Part shown: positions 42,999-52,611 of the stretch, piece by piece
Numbering within the stretch: the first letter of the stretch is position 1
Layout: every line of letters starts with the position of its first letter
From: Azotobacter salinestris
GTDB lineage: Bacteria; Pseudomonadota; Gammaproteobacteria; Pseudomonadales; Pseudomonadaceae
DNA: 64,000 nt
NCBI RefSeq assembly: GCF_009363155.1
Contig: NZ_CP045303.1
Coordinates: 124,001 to 188,000 of the forward strand
Reading direction: 5' to 3'
The notes under the pieces: generated by a model
Databases searched by the model: none
Told to the model about the DNA's origin: nothing
What the model saw: only the letters and a program-made list of their open reading frames with translations
Program-made: the position numbers and the translations under genes

Positions 42999-44114
42999 AT
43001 GTCTTGCTCGACAGGCGTTTACGCGCCAGAGAAAAAAGATGTGCTCGCTGCCGCCGAAGGTCGCTGGCTACACATCTACCAACTGTTGGCCCCTGAACTG
43101 GTCGACGCGCAAAAAAGACCCGGCACCTCCGGCCCTTGTCCCGTTCACGGTGGCAAGGACGGCTTCCGGGTGTTCAAGAAAACCGCCGGCACGTCCGGGG
43201 GTGGGGTGTGCCAGACCTGCGGCATCAAGCCGGACGGTCTGGCCTTGCTGATGTGGGTGCGCGATTGGCGCTTCCATGAGGTGCTGCAGGAGGTCGGTTC
43301 GCTGCTGGGGGTCAAGGACCCTCACGGTCGCTACGGCAACGAGCAGCCGCCGAAGGAGGTGATTCCGCGCCAGCCAATGCTCGCGTCTACGCCCAGCGAC
43401 AGCTGGCTGCGCGAAGCCTTGCGCAAGGTGTGGAGCGAATCCGTACCGCTCACGCACCCGGCGGCAGAACCCGCACGGCTGTACCTGCGGTCGAGGGGAA
43501 TCCTGGCCTGGGATCGTCCGGGCCTGGCGCGCAGCGTGCGCTTTCATCCGTGTCTGACCCATCGCGGGAAGGACCGGGAACGCACGCGGCACCCGGCGAT
43601 CGTGGCCCTGGTCTCGGATGTCGAGGGCAGGGCAGTCACGATCCAGCGGATCTACCTGACGGCCAAAGGCGAGAAAGCGCCGCTGGAGCACCCCAAGAAA
43701 ATGTTCCCGATCCCGAGCGATCGCTCCCTGCCAGGGGGCGGCATTCGGACTTCCCAGCCGGGAGAGATCGTGGACGTGTGCGAAGGGCTGGAAACCGCTC
43801 TTGCAGTGGAAACCGCCACGGGCCTGCCGGTTTGGCCCCTGGTGAACGCCTATCTGCTCGAGCACTTCATGCCGCCGCCGGCGGTCACTGCCGTCCGTAT
43901 CTGGGCGGACAAGGACCGCAGGGAGGGTGGCCAGAAGGCAGCGCTTGCACTGAAAAAACGCCTCTGGGAGATGGGCATCAAGGCGCAGATCCTGCTGCCC
44001 TGGCTGCCGATCCCGGACGGCGCCAAGGGAGTCGACTGGAACGACGTTCTTCTGGAACGGGGTCCGTTCGGCTTTTCGAAACACCAGGCTGAGGCTTACC
44101 GCACCTTGCGGTAG
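42999..44114 (+). CDS. Zinc-ribbon/Toprim primase-like protein
   Basis: A 371-residue protein combining a DnaG/P4-type zinc ribbon (CPVHGGKDGFRVF with VCQTCG, about residues 48-75) with a Toprim_3-like catalytic region. In the latter, VCEGLETALAVE near residue 262 supplies the Glu, and RIWADKDRREGG near 305 supplies the D-x-D-like acidic residues. VDWNDVL ends the domain. It lacks a helicase domain. Such proteins prime complementary-strand synthesis on transferred single-stranded DNA or on plasmid origins. An AGGAGG-like site precedes ATG 42999. Confidence 0.8.
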   Translation: MSCSTGVYAPEKKDVLAAAEGRWLHIYQLLAPELVDAQKRPGTSGPCPVHGGKDGFRVFKKTAGTSGGGVCQTCGIKPDGLALLMWVRDWRFHEVLQEVGSLLGVKDPHGRYGNEQPPKEVIPRQPMLASTPSDSWLREALRKVWSESVPLTHPAAEPARLYLRSRGILAWDRPGLARSVRFHPCLTHRGKDRERTRHPAIVALVSDVEGRAVTIQRIYLTAKGEKAPLEHPKKMFPIPSDRSLPGGGIRTSQPGEIVDVCEGLETALAVETATGLPVWPLVNAYLLEHFMPPPAVTAVRIWADKDRREGGQKAALALKKRLWEMGIKAQILLPWLPIPDGAKGVDWNDVLLERGPFGFSKHQAEAYRTLR

Positions 44115-44141
44115 GCCTCGCGCCTCCCCTTTTTTCGATGA

Positions 44142-44200
44142 ATTCAAGCCATAAAATCGCCGGAAAAGCCCACACAACCCCCCTTGCCAGTCAACACAAT
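44142..44200 (+). promoter_or_regulatory. Transfer operator-promoter, traF-H-G copy
   Basis: ATTCAAGCCA (44142-44151), TAAAA, TCGCCGGAAA (44157-44166), -35-like CACACA (44171-44176), 18 bp, -10-like CACAAT (44195-44200). The right arm is the TCGCCGGAAA variant shared with 34191 and 41866. Confidence 0.7.
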
Positions 44201-44233
44201 CGGGGCTCCTGTCACCGACTGCTGGTTGATTGC

Positions 44234-45280
44234 ATGCCCCACCTCAGACACCTCTGCCCCATCGCCCTGGCCATGGCGATGACGGGCCAAGCCCTGGCCG
44301 AAGACTCCGCACCGCCCTCTGCGAATGCGGCCAAACCCGGCCACTCGCCCGCGCTCGCCGGCGAGTCCTTCTACCAGGACAAGGAGCGCGGCTGGTTCTG
44401 GTACGAGGAGCCGCCCGAGCCCCTGCCGGATCCTGTTGCCACTCCCACCCCCATGCCGGAGAAACCCGAGCCGCCGCCCCCCGAGGCCGCGCCGGCGCCA
44501 CCGGCCGGGCCGGCACCGGGCTCGGTGGCCTGGGTTCGCGAGGTGCTGCCCAAGCTGCGCGAGGCCGCCATCGACAACCCCAGCGACGAGAACATCCAGG
44601 CGTACTACTACGCCCAGCGTCTGATGATGGACAAATCCGAGCGCTTCTCCCGGCGCTCCATGGAAGTGATCCGCAACGATCCGTTCCTCGACGAGGACCT
44701 GCGCTATCCCGCCTCCAATGCCGCCTCCGATGCCCTGGCCAGCGCCGCCGGCCGGCAGAAGGAGGCGCTGCTGAAGATGATCGCCGCAAATGCAGGAATC
44801 GTTTTCTTCTTTAAGGGCGAGCAGTGCCCGCTGTGCGAGCAGGCCGTCACCGCGCTCGCCGCCCTGGAGCATCGCTACGGCTTCACCGTCATCCCGGTCT
44901 CCCTGGATGGGAAGCCCCTGCCCAGCGGGGCTTATCCCACCTACCAGACCGACACCGGGCTGGCCGACCGGCTCGGGGTCGTCACTGCGCCGGCCATGGC
45001 GCTGGCGGTCCCGCCCCACGGCTCCCAGATCATCAGCTACAGCACCGTTTCCATGGAGACGGCCACCAGCCGAATCCTCAACGTGGCCCGCCAGACCGGC
45101 CTCATCAGTGCCGAGGAATACAACGCCACCTCGCGCCTGGCCTCCATCGGCCTGATCGACAGCCAGGCAATGGAAACCGCTCCGCCCGATATCACCGAAG
45201 ACCGCAAGGCCTTCGTCAAGCGCATGCGCGAGGCGGCACGCCGCGCATATCTCAACGAAAAAAACGGAGGTGGGCAGTGA
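44234..45280 (+). CDS. traF: TraF, thioredoxin-like pilus assembly protein
   Basis: A 348-residue exported protein. The signal peptide ends near residue 20 (MTGQALAEDS) and is followed by a Pro-rich segment (PEKPEPPPPEAAPAP). The TraF domain has GWFWYEEPPEP, RVREVLPKLREAA-like helices and a thioredoxin fold with CPLC in KGEQCPLCEQAV near residue 198. It works with TraH and TraU in pilus extension. ATG 44234 is chosen because the longer frame begins before the operator-promoter. The stop overlaps the traH GTG start. Confidence 0.88.
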   Translation: MPHLRHLCPIALAMAMTGQALAEDSAPPSANAAKPGHSPALAGESFYQDKERGWFWYEEPPEPLPDPVATPTPMPEKPEPPPPEAAPAPPAGPAPGSVAWVREVLPKLREAAIDNPSDENIQAYYYAQRLMMDKSERFSRRSMEVIRNDPFLDEDLRYPASNAASDALASAAGRQKEALLKMIAANAGIVFFFKGEQCPLCEQAVTALAALEHRYGFTVIPVSLDGKPLPSGAYPTYQTDTGLADRLGVVTAPAMALAVPPHGSQIISYSTVSMETATSRILNVARQTGLISAEEYNATSRLASIGLIDSQAMETAPPDITEDRKAFVKRMREAARRAYLNEKNGGGQ

Positions 45281-46689
45281 AGCTCAAACTCAACCCCAAA
45301 CCCCTGGTCCTGGTTGTCGCCGTGCTTGCCCCGATAGGGGCGATCGCCAACATCCAGCAGCAGATCCACGCCATGTACGACGGCCTGATCAATACCACGG
45401 CACCCGGGTCGTACCAGACCGCCACCCGCGGTGTGGTCACCGGGGGAGCCGTCACCCTGCGCAACCGGATCTCGACCGCCAACCTGGTCTCGATCACTCC
45501 ACCCTCGGCCAAGGGCGGCTGCGGGGGAATCAACCTCTACACCGGCTCGTTCTCCTTCATCAATGGCGAGGAGTTCGTGGCGCTGATGCGCAACGTCGCC
45601 TCCAACGCCGTGGGGGTGGTGTCCGGCTTCGCCTTCGAGCTGGCGATGGAAGCCATGGATTCGGCCACCAACGGCGTGCTGCGCAACCTGACCAACAAGA
45701 TCCAGTCGCTCAACCAGATGTTCTCCAACAGCTGCCAGCTGGCGCAGGGCGTCGTATCCGGTGCCGCCGATGCCTTCGCGGAAAAGCGCGACCTGAAGTC
45801 GGCCCTCGGCGGCGTGCTGGAAAACGTGGCCTCCGACCTGTTCGCCTCCAAGTCGACCAAGGAGGAGTCGCCGGCCAAGCGCCTGGCGAGCAGCGGCAAG
45901 GCCAAGGCCTGCACCGATACCGGCAACATCCTCTGGTGCGCCATGCTCAAGACCGGCCTGAGCAGCCAGGTCCTGTATGGCAGCGAGGAAAACGCCGAAT
46001 TCATCCTGTCGATGGTCGGCAGCTACAACGTGGTGCTGAGCGCGGACGACGAGGGGGGCGAGACCTTCGTGGCCCAGCCAATCCCGCGGCTGATCGACAA
46101 GGACGCTCTGCGCCTTTTCGTCGAGGGCAACGACGACACCGCCACCAAGGTCTACGACTGCGCCTCCGACGACCTCGACCAGTGCCTGGAGCCCGGCACG
46201 CGCAGTCTGGGCACCTTCAAGGGCCTGGCCGCCAAGATCGTCGATGACTTGCAGCAGAACCAGGTGCTCGAGCGATTCGCCCGGAACAATGCCACCCCGT
46301 CGGACGGCACCCGTCTGGACTGGCTGACCCGCAGCCGCATCGGCGGTCATCTGCTGAGAATCGTCCAGAAGAACGGCGCGCAGGCCGGCTACGACTACCT
46401 GGGCAACTACTCCCGGCTGCTGGCGGCGGACGCGATCACCTCCTTCGTCATCCAGCTGCTCGATGTCACCGAACAGGGCCTGTCGAGCATGACCATGGCC
46501 GACTCGGTGAACGCCCTCGAGAACCTGCGCGACACCCGCCACCGGGTGATGGGCGAGTACCGGGACCTGCTGCTGAGCTACGGGGGCTACAAGGACGCCG
46601 ACCAGCAAGCGCTGGACCTGCTCGAGACGGCGCCGAACTCGGACCCGGGCAAGCTGCCGCAAGGCACTACCGCTTCGCACGCCGGCTGA
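45277..46689 (+). CDS. traH: TraH, pilus assembly protein
   Basis: A 470-residue exported protein starting at GTG 45277, which overlaps the traF stop and has GGAGG six bases upstream. A hydrophobic N-terminus (PLVLVVAVLAPIGAIA) acts as a signal. The TraH pattern includes GGCGGINLYTGSFSFINGEE near residue 74 and a C-terminal coiled region. Conserved cysteines (CQLAQG, KACTDTGNILWC) would be targets of the element's disulfide enzymes. Confidence 0.9.
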   Translation: MKLKLNPKPLVLVVAVLAPIGAIANIQQQIHAMYDGLINTTAPGSYQTATRGVVTGGAVTLRNRISTANLVSITPPSAKGGCGGINLYTGSFSFINGEEFVALMRNVASNAVGVVSGFAFELAMEAMDSATNGVLRNLTNKIQSLNQMFSNSCQLAQGVVSGAADAFAEKRDLKSALGGVLENVASDLFASKSTKEESPAKRLASSGKAKACTDTGNILWCAMLKTGLSSQVLYGSEENAEFILSMVGSYNVVLSADDEGGETFVAQPIPRLIDKDALRLFVEGNDDTATKVYDCASDDLDQCLEPGTRSLGTFKGLAAKIVDDLQQNQVLERFARNNATPSDGTRLDWLTRSRIGGHLLRIVQKNGAQAGYDYLGNYSRLLAADAITSFVIQLLDVTEQGLSSMTMADSVNALENLRDTRHRVMGEYRDLLLSYGGYKDADQQALDLLETAPNSDPGKLPQGTTASHAG

Positions 46690-46704
46690 TCGGAGGAACA
46701 CATC

Positions 46705-49608
46705 ATGGATCTACCCATCTACACAGTCGGCAGCGCCGAGTTTCTGGAGATGATGCTCAACGCCTCGGCGATGATCACCGGCAGCGGTCATGCCGAGGAT
46801 CTGGCGAAGATCGGCGCCATCCTGGGGCTGGTGCTGATCGCCTTCCAGGCCGTGTTCAACGGCCAGGCGATCCCGTTTCAGAAAGTCGGGGTCATGCTGG
46901 TGCTCTACATGGTGTTCTACGGACCGACGACCACCGTGACCATCGAGGACACGGTGACCGGGCAGGTGCGGGTCGTCGACAACGTGTCCCTGGGGCCGGC
47001 TTTCGTGGGCTCGGTGCTGTCGACGATTTCCTACGACATCAGCAAGGTGTCCGAGCAGGCCTTTTCCACGCCCGGCATGACCCAGTACGGGCTGTTCTCC
47101 AGCCTGAATACGCTGACCCGTGTCCGCGATGCCCTGCGCAATCCGCTGGCGCTGGAGCAGTTCCAGACCTACAAGGCCAGCGAGGGGCACAGCCTGCCGA
47201 AGACCCTCGACGAATACCTGACCTTCTGCACCCTCAACCCGGTCTCCCTGCGCAACGAGCAGGGCATCGACCAGCTCTACCGGGCCGGCAGCCTGGCGCA
47301 ACTGATGTCCAACGCCTCCACCTCCCAATACGTCTACGTTTATGACGGATCGGGGGCCCAGCCCCTGAAGAGCTGCGCGCAGGCCAAGAGCTACCTGAGC
47401 AGCGCCTTGCCGGACGCCTACGAGGCCGTGCTGGGGGACATCCTCAACAAGGGGTTCGCCGAAGACCGGGCCGCCGGGCGCATGGTTGACGGCGGCGATG
47501 TGGATGGGTCGGCCGAGCAAGCCCTGCAGAGCTTTTCCATGAGCGGCAAGTCGGCCCAGGAATATGTGATGACCGCCCTGGTGATGCCGATCTTCAACGA
47601 CTCGCGGGTGAAGGCCCTCGAGCACTGGCATGAGAAACGCGCCGCCATGGCACTGCGGGAGTCCCTGAACCAGCAGGAGATCCAGTGGGCCGGCAAGGGC
47701 GACTCCTTCAAAAACTACATGCGTCCAATGATTTCCTTCTTCGAGGGGCTGCTGTACGCGATGACGCCCTTCATGGCGTTCGCCCTCATGCTGGGGCGGC
47801 CCGGCCTGTCGGTGCTGGGCAAATACCTGATCCTGCCGCTGGCGGTGGGCCTGTGGATGCCGCTGCTGACCATCGTCAACGCCTTCACCATCTGGTACGC
47901 CGGCGCGCAGATGGAGTCCATCCTGATGGGCTACGACGCCACCGGCGAGGGCTTTGCCATGCTGCAGGTGCTCGACATGGACCAGGCGATCACCAAGGCG
48001 CTGGGCGTCGGGGGGCTGCTCGCCGCGTCGGTGCCGCCGCTGGCGCTGTTCCTCGTGTCGGGCTCGAGCTTCGTGCTCAACTCGGTGATGGGGCAGGCGG
48101 CCTCGGCGGAAAAATTCCGCTCGGAGGATGTGCTGCCGCGGGTGAGTCAACCGGCCCCCGTCCTGAACACCTCGCCGATGTATACCGGCGATCATGTGAC
48201 CCAGGGCGTGGCGCGGACCGGGGTACGCGAAACCGGGCCGCAGATTTCCGCGCAGCAGGCGGCAGACGCGGTCGTGGAGAGCAGCCGCACCGCGGCGGAA
48301 ACGCAAACGGCCCAGCTGCAGCAGAACCTGCAGGCGGGCTTCACGCAGATGTCGTCCACCGCGGAGGGGCGTCAGACCCTGGCGAGCCTGGGCGAGCAGA
48401 TGCAGTCCAGCATGGGGCTGTCCACGAATGCGGCCTACCAGCAAGCGGCTCGCCGGCTGAACTCGCTGGGCATCAGTCAGGATCAGGTCGCTCAGGGCAC
48501 CTACGGCATGTCGGTGGGCGCAGCAATACCGTACGGCGTGGCTGGTGTGAGGTTGGAAGACAGCGAGCAGTTCCGAAATATGTCCTCGACACAGCAGCAG
48601 GAGGCCCGTGAGGCAATGAGCCAGCTTCAGCAGGCGGTGCAGGCCAGTATGAGCGAAGGCACGGTGTTCCAAGCCGCCGATGCCTTCACCCACAACAGCC
48701 AGGCGATGTCGCAGAGCTCGAGCGGCGAGACCGTCTCGAAGTCGCTGGCGTCGGCCAGGTCGGCACAGAGTGCCTACCGGGAAGCGCAGGCCCAGCGCGA
48801 AGGCTGGGGCGCCGGGCAGAACCTCAACCTGGGCACCGCCGCGGCGCTCTCCATCCAGAACAGCGGCCAGTCCCGGGAGGATGCGGCACGGGGGATGCTC
48901 GATATGGCGGGGCGCAGCCTGGACGACCGGGACAGCATCCGCTCGCTCATGAAGACAGCCACGGTCCAGGGGGTGTCTTCCGACCTGCACGAACGGCAGA
49001 TCGCCGCGGCAACCCTGCACATGATCCAGACGGGACGGATGGGCGAGCTGGTCAGCTCGGACTACTCGCCGTTCAACTTCAATGTGGATGCGGGGGATGC
49101 CAGGGAGAATGCCGGCCTCGACAAGCCGATCGCTGGCGCGGACGGGCTGCAACAGCGGTTCGACAGCCTGCGGGGAGCTGCCGGCGGCGCCTACGCTTCC
49201 GAGAAGGACATGGCCAGCTCGGGGTATCAGAGTACCAAGGAGGCGGGAGCCCAGGTCACCCAGGACAACTACGACAACAGCACGGCGGTCGTGCAGGACT
49301 CGGCAGAAACCCATTCGACGCTGGTGAAGGCCGCGCCGGATCAGGGGCTTACCGGGCCGGAGATCAAGGTCAAATCTACGACGCCAATGGAGGATACGGC
49401 CCAGAATCTTCTGGAGATCAGTACAAACAACACACTTATTGTGGGAGCTAAACAAGTTGTAAGTGGTGTGGTCGCAGGAGTTGAAAAAGCAGTTGAGACC
49501 GGAATGGAGTCTTATGAGCAGCTAAAAGAAATGGACCGGGAGTACCGAGCACGGTATGCGGCTCAAAACAAACAGGACAGGCAGGAGGAAATAGAAAGTA
49601 AGGATTAG
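46705..49608 (+). CDS. traG: TraG, mating-pair stabilisation and entry-exclusion protein
   Basis: A 967-residue inner-membrane protein. Hydrophobic spans cluster at about residues 31-47, 56-70, 340-365, 372-395 and 430-455. The rest is a long periplasmic, Gln/Ser/Ala-rich helical domain. TraG stabilises mating pairs, and in SXT its C-terminus is recognised by the recipient's exclusion protein Eex. The last 80 codons are noticeably more AT-rich than the body of the gene, which may reflect exchange of an exclusion-specificity segment. It is preceded by GGAGGAACACATC and ends just before a terminator. Confidence 0.9.
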   Translation: MDLPIYTVGSAEFLEMMLNASAMITGSGHAEDLAKIGAILGLVLIAFQAVFNGQAIPFQKVGVMLVLYMVFYGPTTTVTIEDTVTGQVRVVDNVSLGPAFVGSVLSTISYDISKVSEQAFSTPGMTQYGLFSSLNTLTRVRDALRNPLALEQFQTYKASEGHSLPKTLDEYLTFCTLNPVSLRNEQGIDQLYRAGSLAQLMSNASTSQYVYVYDGSGAQPLKSCAQAKSYLSSALPDAYEAVLGDILNKGFAEDRAAGRMVDGGDVDGSAEQALQSFSMSGKSAQEYVMTALVMPIFNDSRVKALEHWHEKRAAMALRESLNQQEIQWAGKGDSFKNYMRPMISFFEGLLYAMTPFMAFALMLGRPGLSVLGKYLILPLAVGLWMPLLTIVNAFTIWYAGAQMESILMGYDATGEGFAMLQVLDMDQAITKALGVGGLLAASVPPLALFLVSGSSFVLNSVMGQAASAEKFRSEDVLPRVSQPAPVLNTSPMYTGDHVTQGVARTGVRETGPQISAQQAADAVVESSRTAAETQTAQLQQNLQAGFTQMSSTAEGRQTLASLGEQMQSSMGLSTNAAYQQAARRLNSLGISQDQVAQGTYGMSVGAAIPYGVAGVRLEDSEQFRNMSSTQQQEAREAMSQLQQAVQASMSEGTVFQAADAFTHNSQAMSQSSSGETVSKSLASARSAQSAYREAQAQREGWGAGQNLNLGTAAALSIQNSGQSREDAARGMLDMAGRSLDDRDSIRSLMKTATVQGVSSDLHERQIAAATLHMIQTGRMGELVSSDYSPFNFNVDAGDARENAGLDKPIAGADGLQQRFDSLRGAAGGAYASEKDMASSGYQSTKEAGAQVTQDNYDNSTAVVQDSAETHSTLVKAAPDQGLTGPEIKVKSTTPMEDTAQNLLEISTNNTLIVGAKQVVSGVVAGVEKAVETGMESYEQLKEMDREYRARYAAQNKQDRQEEIESKD

Positions 49609-49616
49609 AGAAGAGG

Positions 49617-49640
49617 GGGGCGTTAAGCCCCTTTCTTTTT
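49617..49640 (+). terminator. Terminator after traG
   Basis: GGGGC (49617-49621), loop GTTAA, GCCCC (49627-49631), then TTTCTTTTT. It ends the traF-H-G unit and faces the converging broken gene. Confidence 0.8.
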
Positions 49641-49717
49641 GATTGGATTCTAGAATGGTAGCTTTGTTGTATTTACCAGCCACTTATAAGTTCGGTATCC
49701 GAGGTAAATAGAGCCAA

Positions 49718-50911
49718 GGATGGTCTGAAGTAGTCATGTATTTCTGGCTGACTTCAGCCCCCCGCCGACTTTGAAAGCGGAGAATCGATCAAAAACGATC
49801 AGATCACCCGCTCGTTTCTGCGTTTTTTAGCTGCCGCGAGCACGTCGCAGCAACCGTTTCCCGCATTACAGGCGCACCTCTCCTGCATTCGCCAGTAAAT
49901 ATCGGCGCGCCATCCACAGATTCGACAAGGCGAACAGCGTCACCAACTGTGACGTGTTTTTGGCCAATCCCCGGAAGCGCACCTTGGTGTAGCCAAACTG
50001 GCGCTTGATCACGCGGAACGGATGTTCGACCTTGGCTCGTACCTGGGCCTTGGCCTTCTCGATCTTGTGGATCGCTTTGTATAAGGCGCTACGCTTGCCA
50101 TGCTTCTTGTAGGTACTGCGCCGGGCCGCGACCTGCCAGATGACCTGCCGACCTTCATGCTCGGGGCGCTTCTCTACGCCGGTATAGCCCGCATCGGCAC
50201 TCACTACGTTTTCCTCGCCATGCAGCAGTTGGTCGACTTGGGTGACATCTGCCACGTTGGCTGCCGTGACCACCACGCTGTGCACCAGACCCGACTCAGC
50301 GTCGGCACCAATGTGAGCTTTTGCGCCGAAGTAGTACTGGTTGCCCTTCTTCGTCGAGTGCATTTCCGGGTCGCGCTTGCCGTCCTTGTTCTTCGTCGAG
50401 CTCGGCGCATGGATCAGGGTGGCGTCGACAATGGTGCCCTGGCGCAGCGACAGTCCGCGCTCGCCCAGATAGCCGTTGATCACCTCCAGTATTCCCCCGG
50501 CCAGTTCGTGCTTCTCCAGCAGGCGACGGAAGTTGAGGAGGGTCGTTTCGTCCGGGATGCGCTCCAGGCTCAGGCCGGCGAACTGGCGCAGGAGAGTGGT
50601 TTCGTACAGCGCTTCCTCCATCGCCGGATCGCTGTAGCCGAACCAGTTCTGCATCAGGTGCACGCGCAGCATGGCTGCCAGCGGGTAGGCGGGCCGACCG
50701 CCTTCGCCCTTGGGATAGTAGGGCTCGATCAGGGCGATCAGCCCCTGCCACGGCACCACCTGGTCCATCTCGAGCAGGAAGCGCTCGCGGCGGGTCTGCT
50801 TGCGCTTGCCGGCATACTCGGCATCGGCGAAGGACAGTTGCTTCATCGGGAAACTCGGACAAGGGAGCGGGTGTATTTCACCAGAATCGGGAAGTCTTTT
50901 TCAGGATTTCC
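49718..50911 (-). mobile_element. IS5-family insertion sequence, copy 1
   Basis: A 1194-bp element with ends GGATGGTCTGAA and GGAAATCCTGAA (inverted), flanked by a CCAA direct duplication at 49714-49717 and 50912-50915. One base differs from copy 2 within the transposase (position 50068 T versus 51359 C). Confidence 0.9.
49866..50846 (-). CDS. IS5-family transposase, copy 1
   Basis: A 326-residue DDE transposase of the IS5 group, the same length as IS5 itself. The N-terminal DUF772 domain (PWQGLIALIEPYYPKG) is followed by the catalytic region. The first Asp is in GTIVDATLIHAPSSTKN, the second in VVSADAGYTGVEKRPE and the Glu in RAKVEHPFRVIKRQFGY. The gene is intact and faces leftward. It carries His in AIHKIEK where copy 2 has Arg. 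Confidence 0.95.
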   Translation of the reverse strand: MKQLSFADAEYAGKRKQTRRERFLLEMDQVVPWQGLIALIEPYYPKGEGGRPAYPLAAMLRVHLMQNWFGYSDPAMEEALYETTLLRQFAGLSLERIPDETTLLNFRRLLEKHELAGGILEVINGYLGERGLSLRQGTIVDATLIHAPSSTKNKDGKRDPEMHSTKKGNQYYFGAKAHIGADAESGLVHSVVVTAANVADVTQVDQLLHGEENVVSADAGYTGVEKRPEHEGRQVIWQVAARRSTYKKHGKRSALYKAIHKIEKAKAQVRAKVEHPFRVIKRQFGYTKVRFRGLAKNTSQLVTLFALSNLWMARRYLLANAGEVRL

Positions 50912-51008
50912 CCAAAGATAAGAGCGGCCGCCAGCCAAGTTGTATATTCTTTGATCGATGGTTGATGATCGAAGTAGTCGTTGATTATGTGTACTGGAAT
51001 TAGGCTAA

Positions 51009-52202
51009 GGATGGTCTGAAGTAGTCATGTATTTCTGGCTGACTTCAGCCCCCCGCCGACTTTGAAAGCGGAGAATCGATCAAAAACGATCAGATCACCC
51101 GCTCGTTTCTGCGTTTTTTAGCTGCCGCGAGCACGTCGCAGCAACCGTTTCCCGCATTACAGGCGCACCTCTCCTGCATTCGCCAGTAAATATCGGCGCG
51201 CCATCCACAGATTCGACAAGGCGAACAGCGTCACCAACTGTGACGTGTTTTTGGCCAATCCCCGGAAGCGCACCTTGGTGTAGCCAAACTGGCGCTTGAT
51301 CACGCGGAACGGATGTTCGACCTTGGCTCGTACCTGGGCCTTGGCCTTCTCGATCTTGCGGATCGCTTTGTATAAGGCGCTACGCTTGCCATGCTTCTTG
51401 TAGGTACTGCGCCGGGCCGCGACCTGCCAGATGACCTGCCGACCTTCATGCTCGGGGCGCTTCTCTACGCCGGTATAGCCCGCATCGGCACTCACTACGT
51501 TTTCCTCGCCATGCAGCAGTTGGTCGACTTGGGTGACATCTGCCACGTTGGCTGCCGTGACCACCACGCTGTGCACCAGACCCGACTCAGCGTCGGCACC
51601 AATGTGAGCTTTTGCGCCGAAGTAGTACTGGTTGCCCTTCTTCGTCGAGTGCATTTCCGGGTCGCGCTTGCCGTCCTTGTTCTTCGTCGAGCTCGGCGCA
51701 TGGATCAGGGTGGCGTCGACAATGGTGCCCTGGCGCAGCGACAGTCCGCGCTCGCCCAGATAGCCGTTGATCACCTCCAGTATTCCCCCGGCCAGTTCGT
51801 GCTTCTCCAGCAGGCGACGGAAGTTGAGGAGGGTCGTTTCGTCCGGGATGCGCTCCAGGCTCAGGCCGGCGAACTGGCGCAGGAGAGTGGTTTCGTACAG
51901 CGCTTCCTCCATCGCCGGATCGCTGTAGCCGAACCAGTTCTGCATCAGGTGCACGCGCAGCATGGCTGCCAGCGGGTAGGCGGGCCGACCGCCTTCGCCC
52001 TTGGGATAGTAGGGCTCGATCAGGGCGATCAGCCCCTGCCACGGCACCACCTGGTCCATCTCGAGCAGGAAGCGCTCGCGGCGGGTCTGCTTGCGCTTGC
52101 CGGCATACTCGGCATCGGCGAAGGACAGTTGCTTCATCGGGAAACTCGGACAAGGGAGCGGGTGTATTTCACCAGAATCGGGAAGTCTTTTTCAGGATTT
52201 CC
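51009..52202 (-). mobile_element. IS5-family insertion sequence, copy 2
   Basis: A 1194-bp element flanked by a CTAA duplication at 51005-51008 and 52203-52206. The same orientation as copy 1, with 97 bp between the two. The different duplications show two separate insertions rather than one duplicated block. Confidence 0.9.
51157..52137 (-). CDS. IS5-family transposase, copy 2
   Basis: A 326-residue transposase identical to copy 1 except for Arg in place of His in AIRKIEK. All catalytic residues (D, D, E in the DDE fold) are present. Near-identity of the two copies and intact target duplications point to recent movement. Confidence 0.95.
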   Translation of the reverse strand: MKQLSFADAEYAGKRKQTRRERFLLEMDQVVPWQGLIALIEPYYPKGEGGRPAYPLAAMLRVHLMQNWFGYSDPAMEEALYETTLLRQFAGLSLERIPDETTLLNFRRLLEKHELAGGILEVINGYLGERGLSLRQGTIVDATLIHAPSSTKNKDGKRDPEMHSTKKGNQYYFGAKAHIGADAESGLVHSVVVTAANVADVTQVDQLLHGEENVVSADAGYTGVEKRPEHEGRQVIWQVAARRSTYKKHGKRSALYKAIRKIEKAKAQVRAKVEHPFRVIKRQFGYTKVRFRGLAKNTSQLVTLFALSNLWMARRYLLANAGEVRL

Positions 52203-52611
52203 CTAACGAAAACATAAACGTAACCAAGAAAAACGGATATTGCCAAGGCCAGTGTCTTAAACAGCACACCGCGATGCACCCGCTCGACCCCATCCCAGTC
52301 CTCATTCAGGCAGAAGGGGCAAATGCTACCGATGACCCGACCGCCACCAACCCGCCAGCCATTGCTCCATATCCCCCGGCTGAAGATCGGCCGCGGCACC
52401 ATCCACTTGCCACAGCATTGGCATTGAACCTTGTCGTCTCGCATTTGAAATCTCTCCTTGTTCGACACTTCCATCTTCCCCGCTGAGGGCAAAAACCCAA
52501 GAAAACTTTTCTCCTGGATCAGGGGCCAGCCCATGTCCGGCCCTGGCGAGTGCTGGGCGGAACCCTACCAGAGATGGGAGATGGCGTTGGGATGGCATCG
52601 CCTGGCTGGGA

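Larger units (their letters stand above)
49650..52444 (-). pseudogene. Small membrane-protein gene split by two IS5 insertions
   Basis: A leftward gene begins at ATG 52444 (AGGAGA eight bases upstream) and encodes MRDDKVQCQCCGKWMVPRP, a Cys pair CPFC and a first membrane span (TLALAISVFLGYVYVFV). An IS5 element enters at 52202. Removing 51009-52202 and 49718-50911, each with one copy of its 4-bp target duplication, rejoins a single open frame. It continues LIPVHIINDYFDHQP and a second span (TWLAAALIFGSIYLGY) to a TAG at 49650, giving 132 residues. The two Cys pairs suggest a metal knot. Position next to traG recalls the entry-exclusion gene eex of SXT, but identity is unproven. Confidence 0.75.

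Noticed and set aside
46711-49455. A 914-codon minus-strand frame opposite traG, and similar long frames opposite traD, traI and brxC
   Set aside because: Antisense shadows of GC-rich genes with no ribosome site or recognisable motif.
49714-52206. Composite transposon formed by the two IS5 copies
   Set aside because: Each copy has its own intact but different 4-bp duplication (CCAA, CTAA), and the 97 bp between them is part of the interrupted gene.
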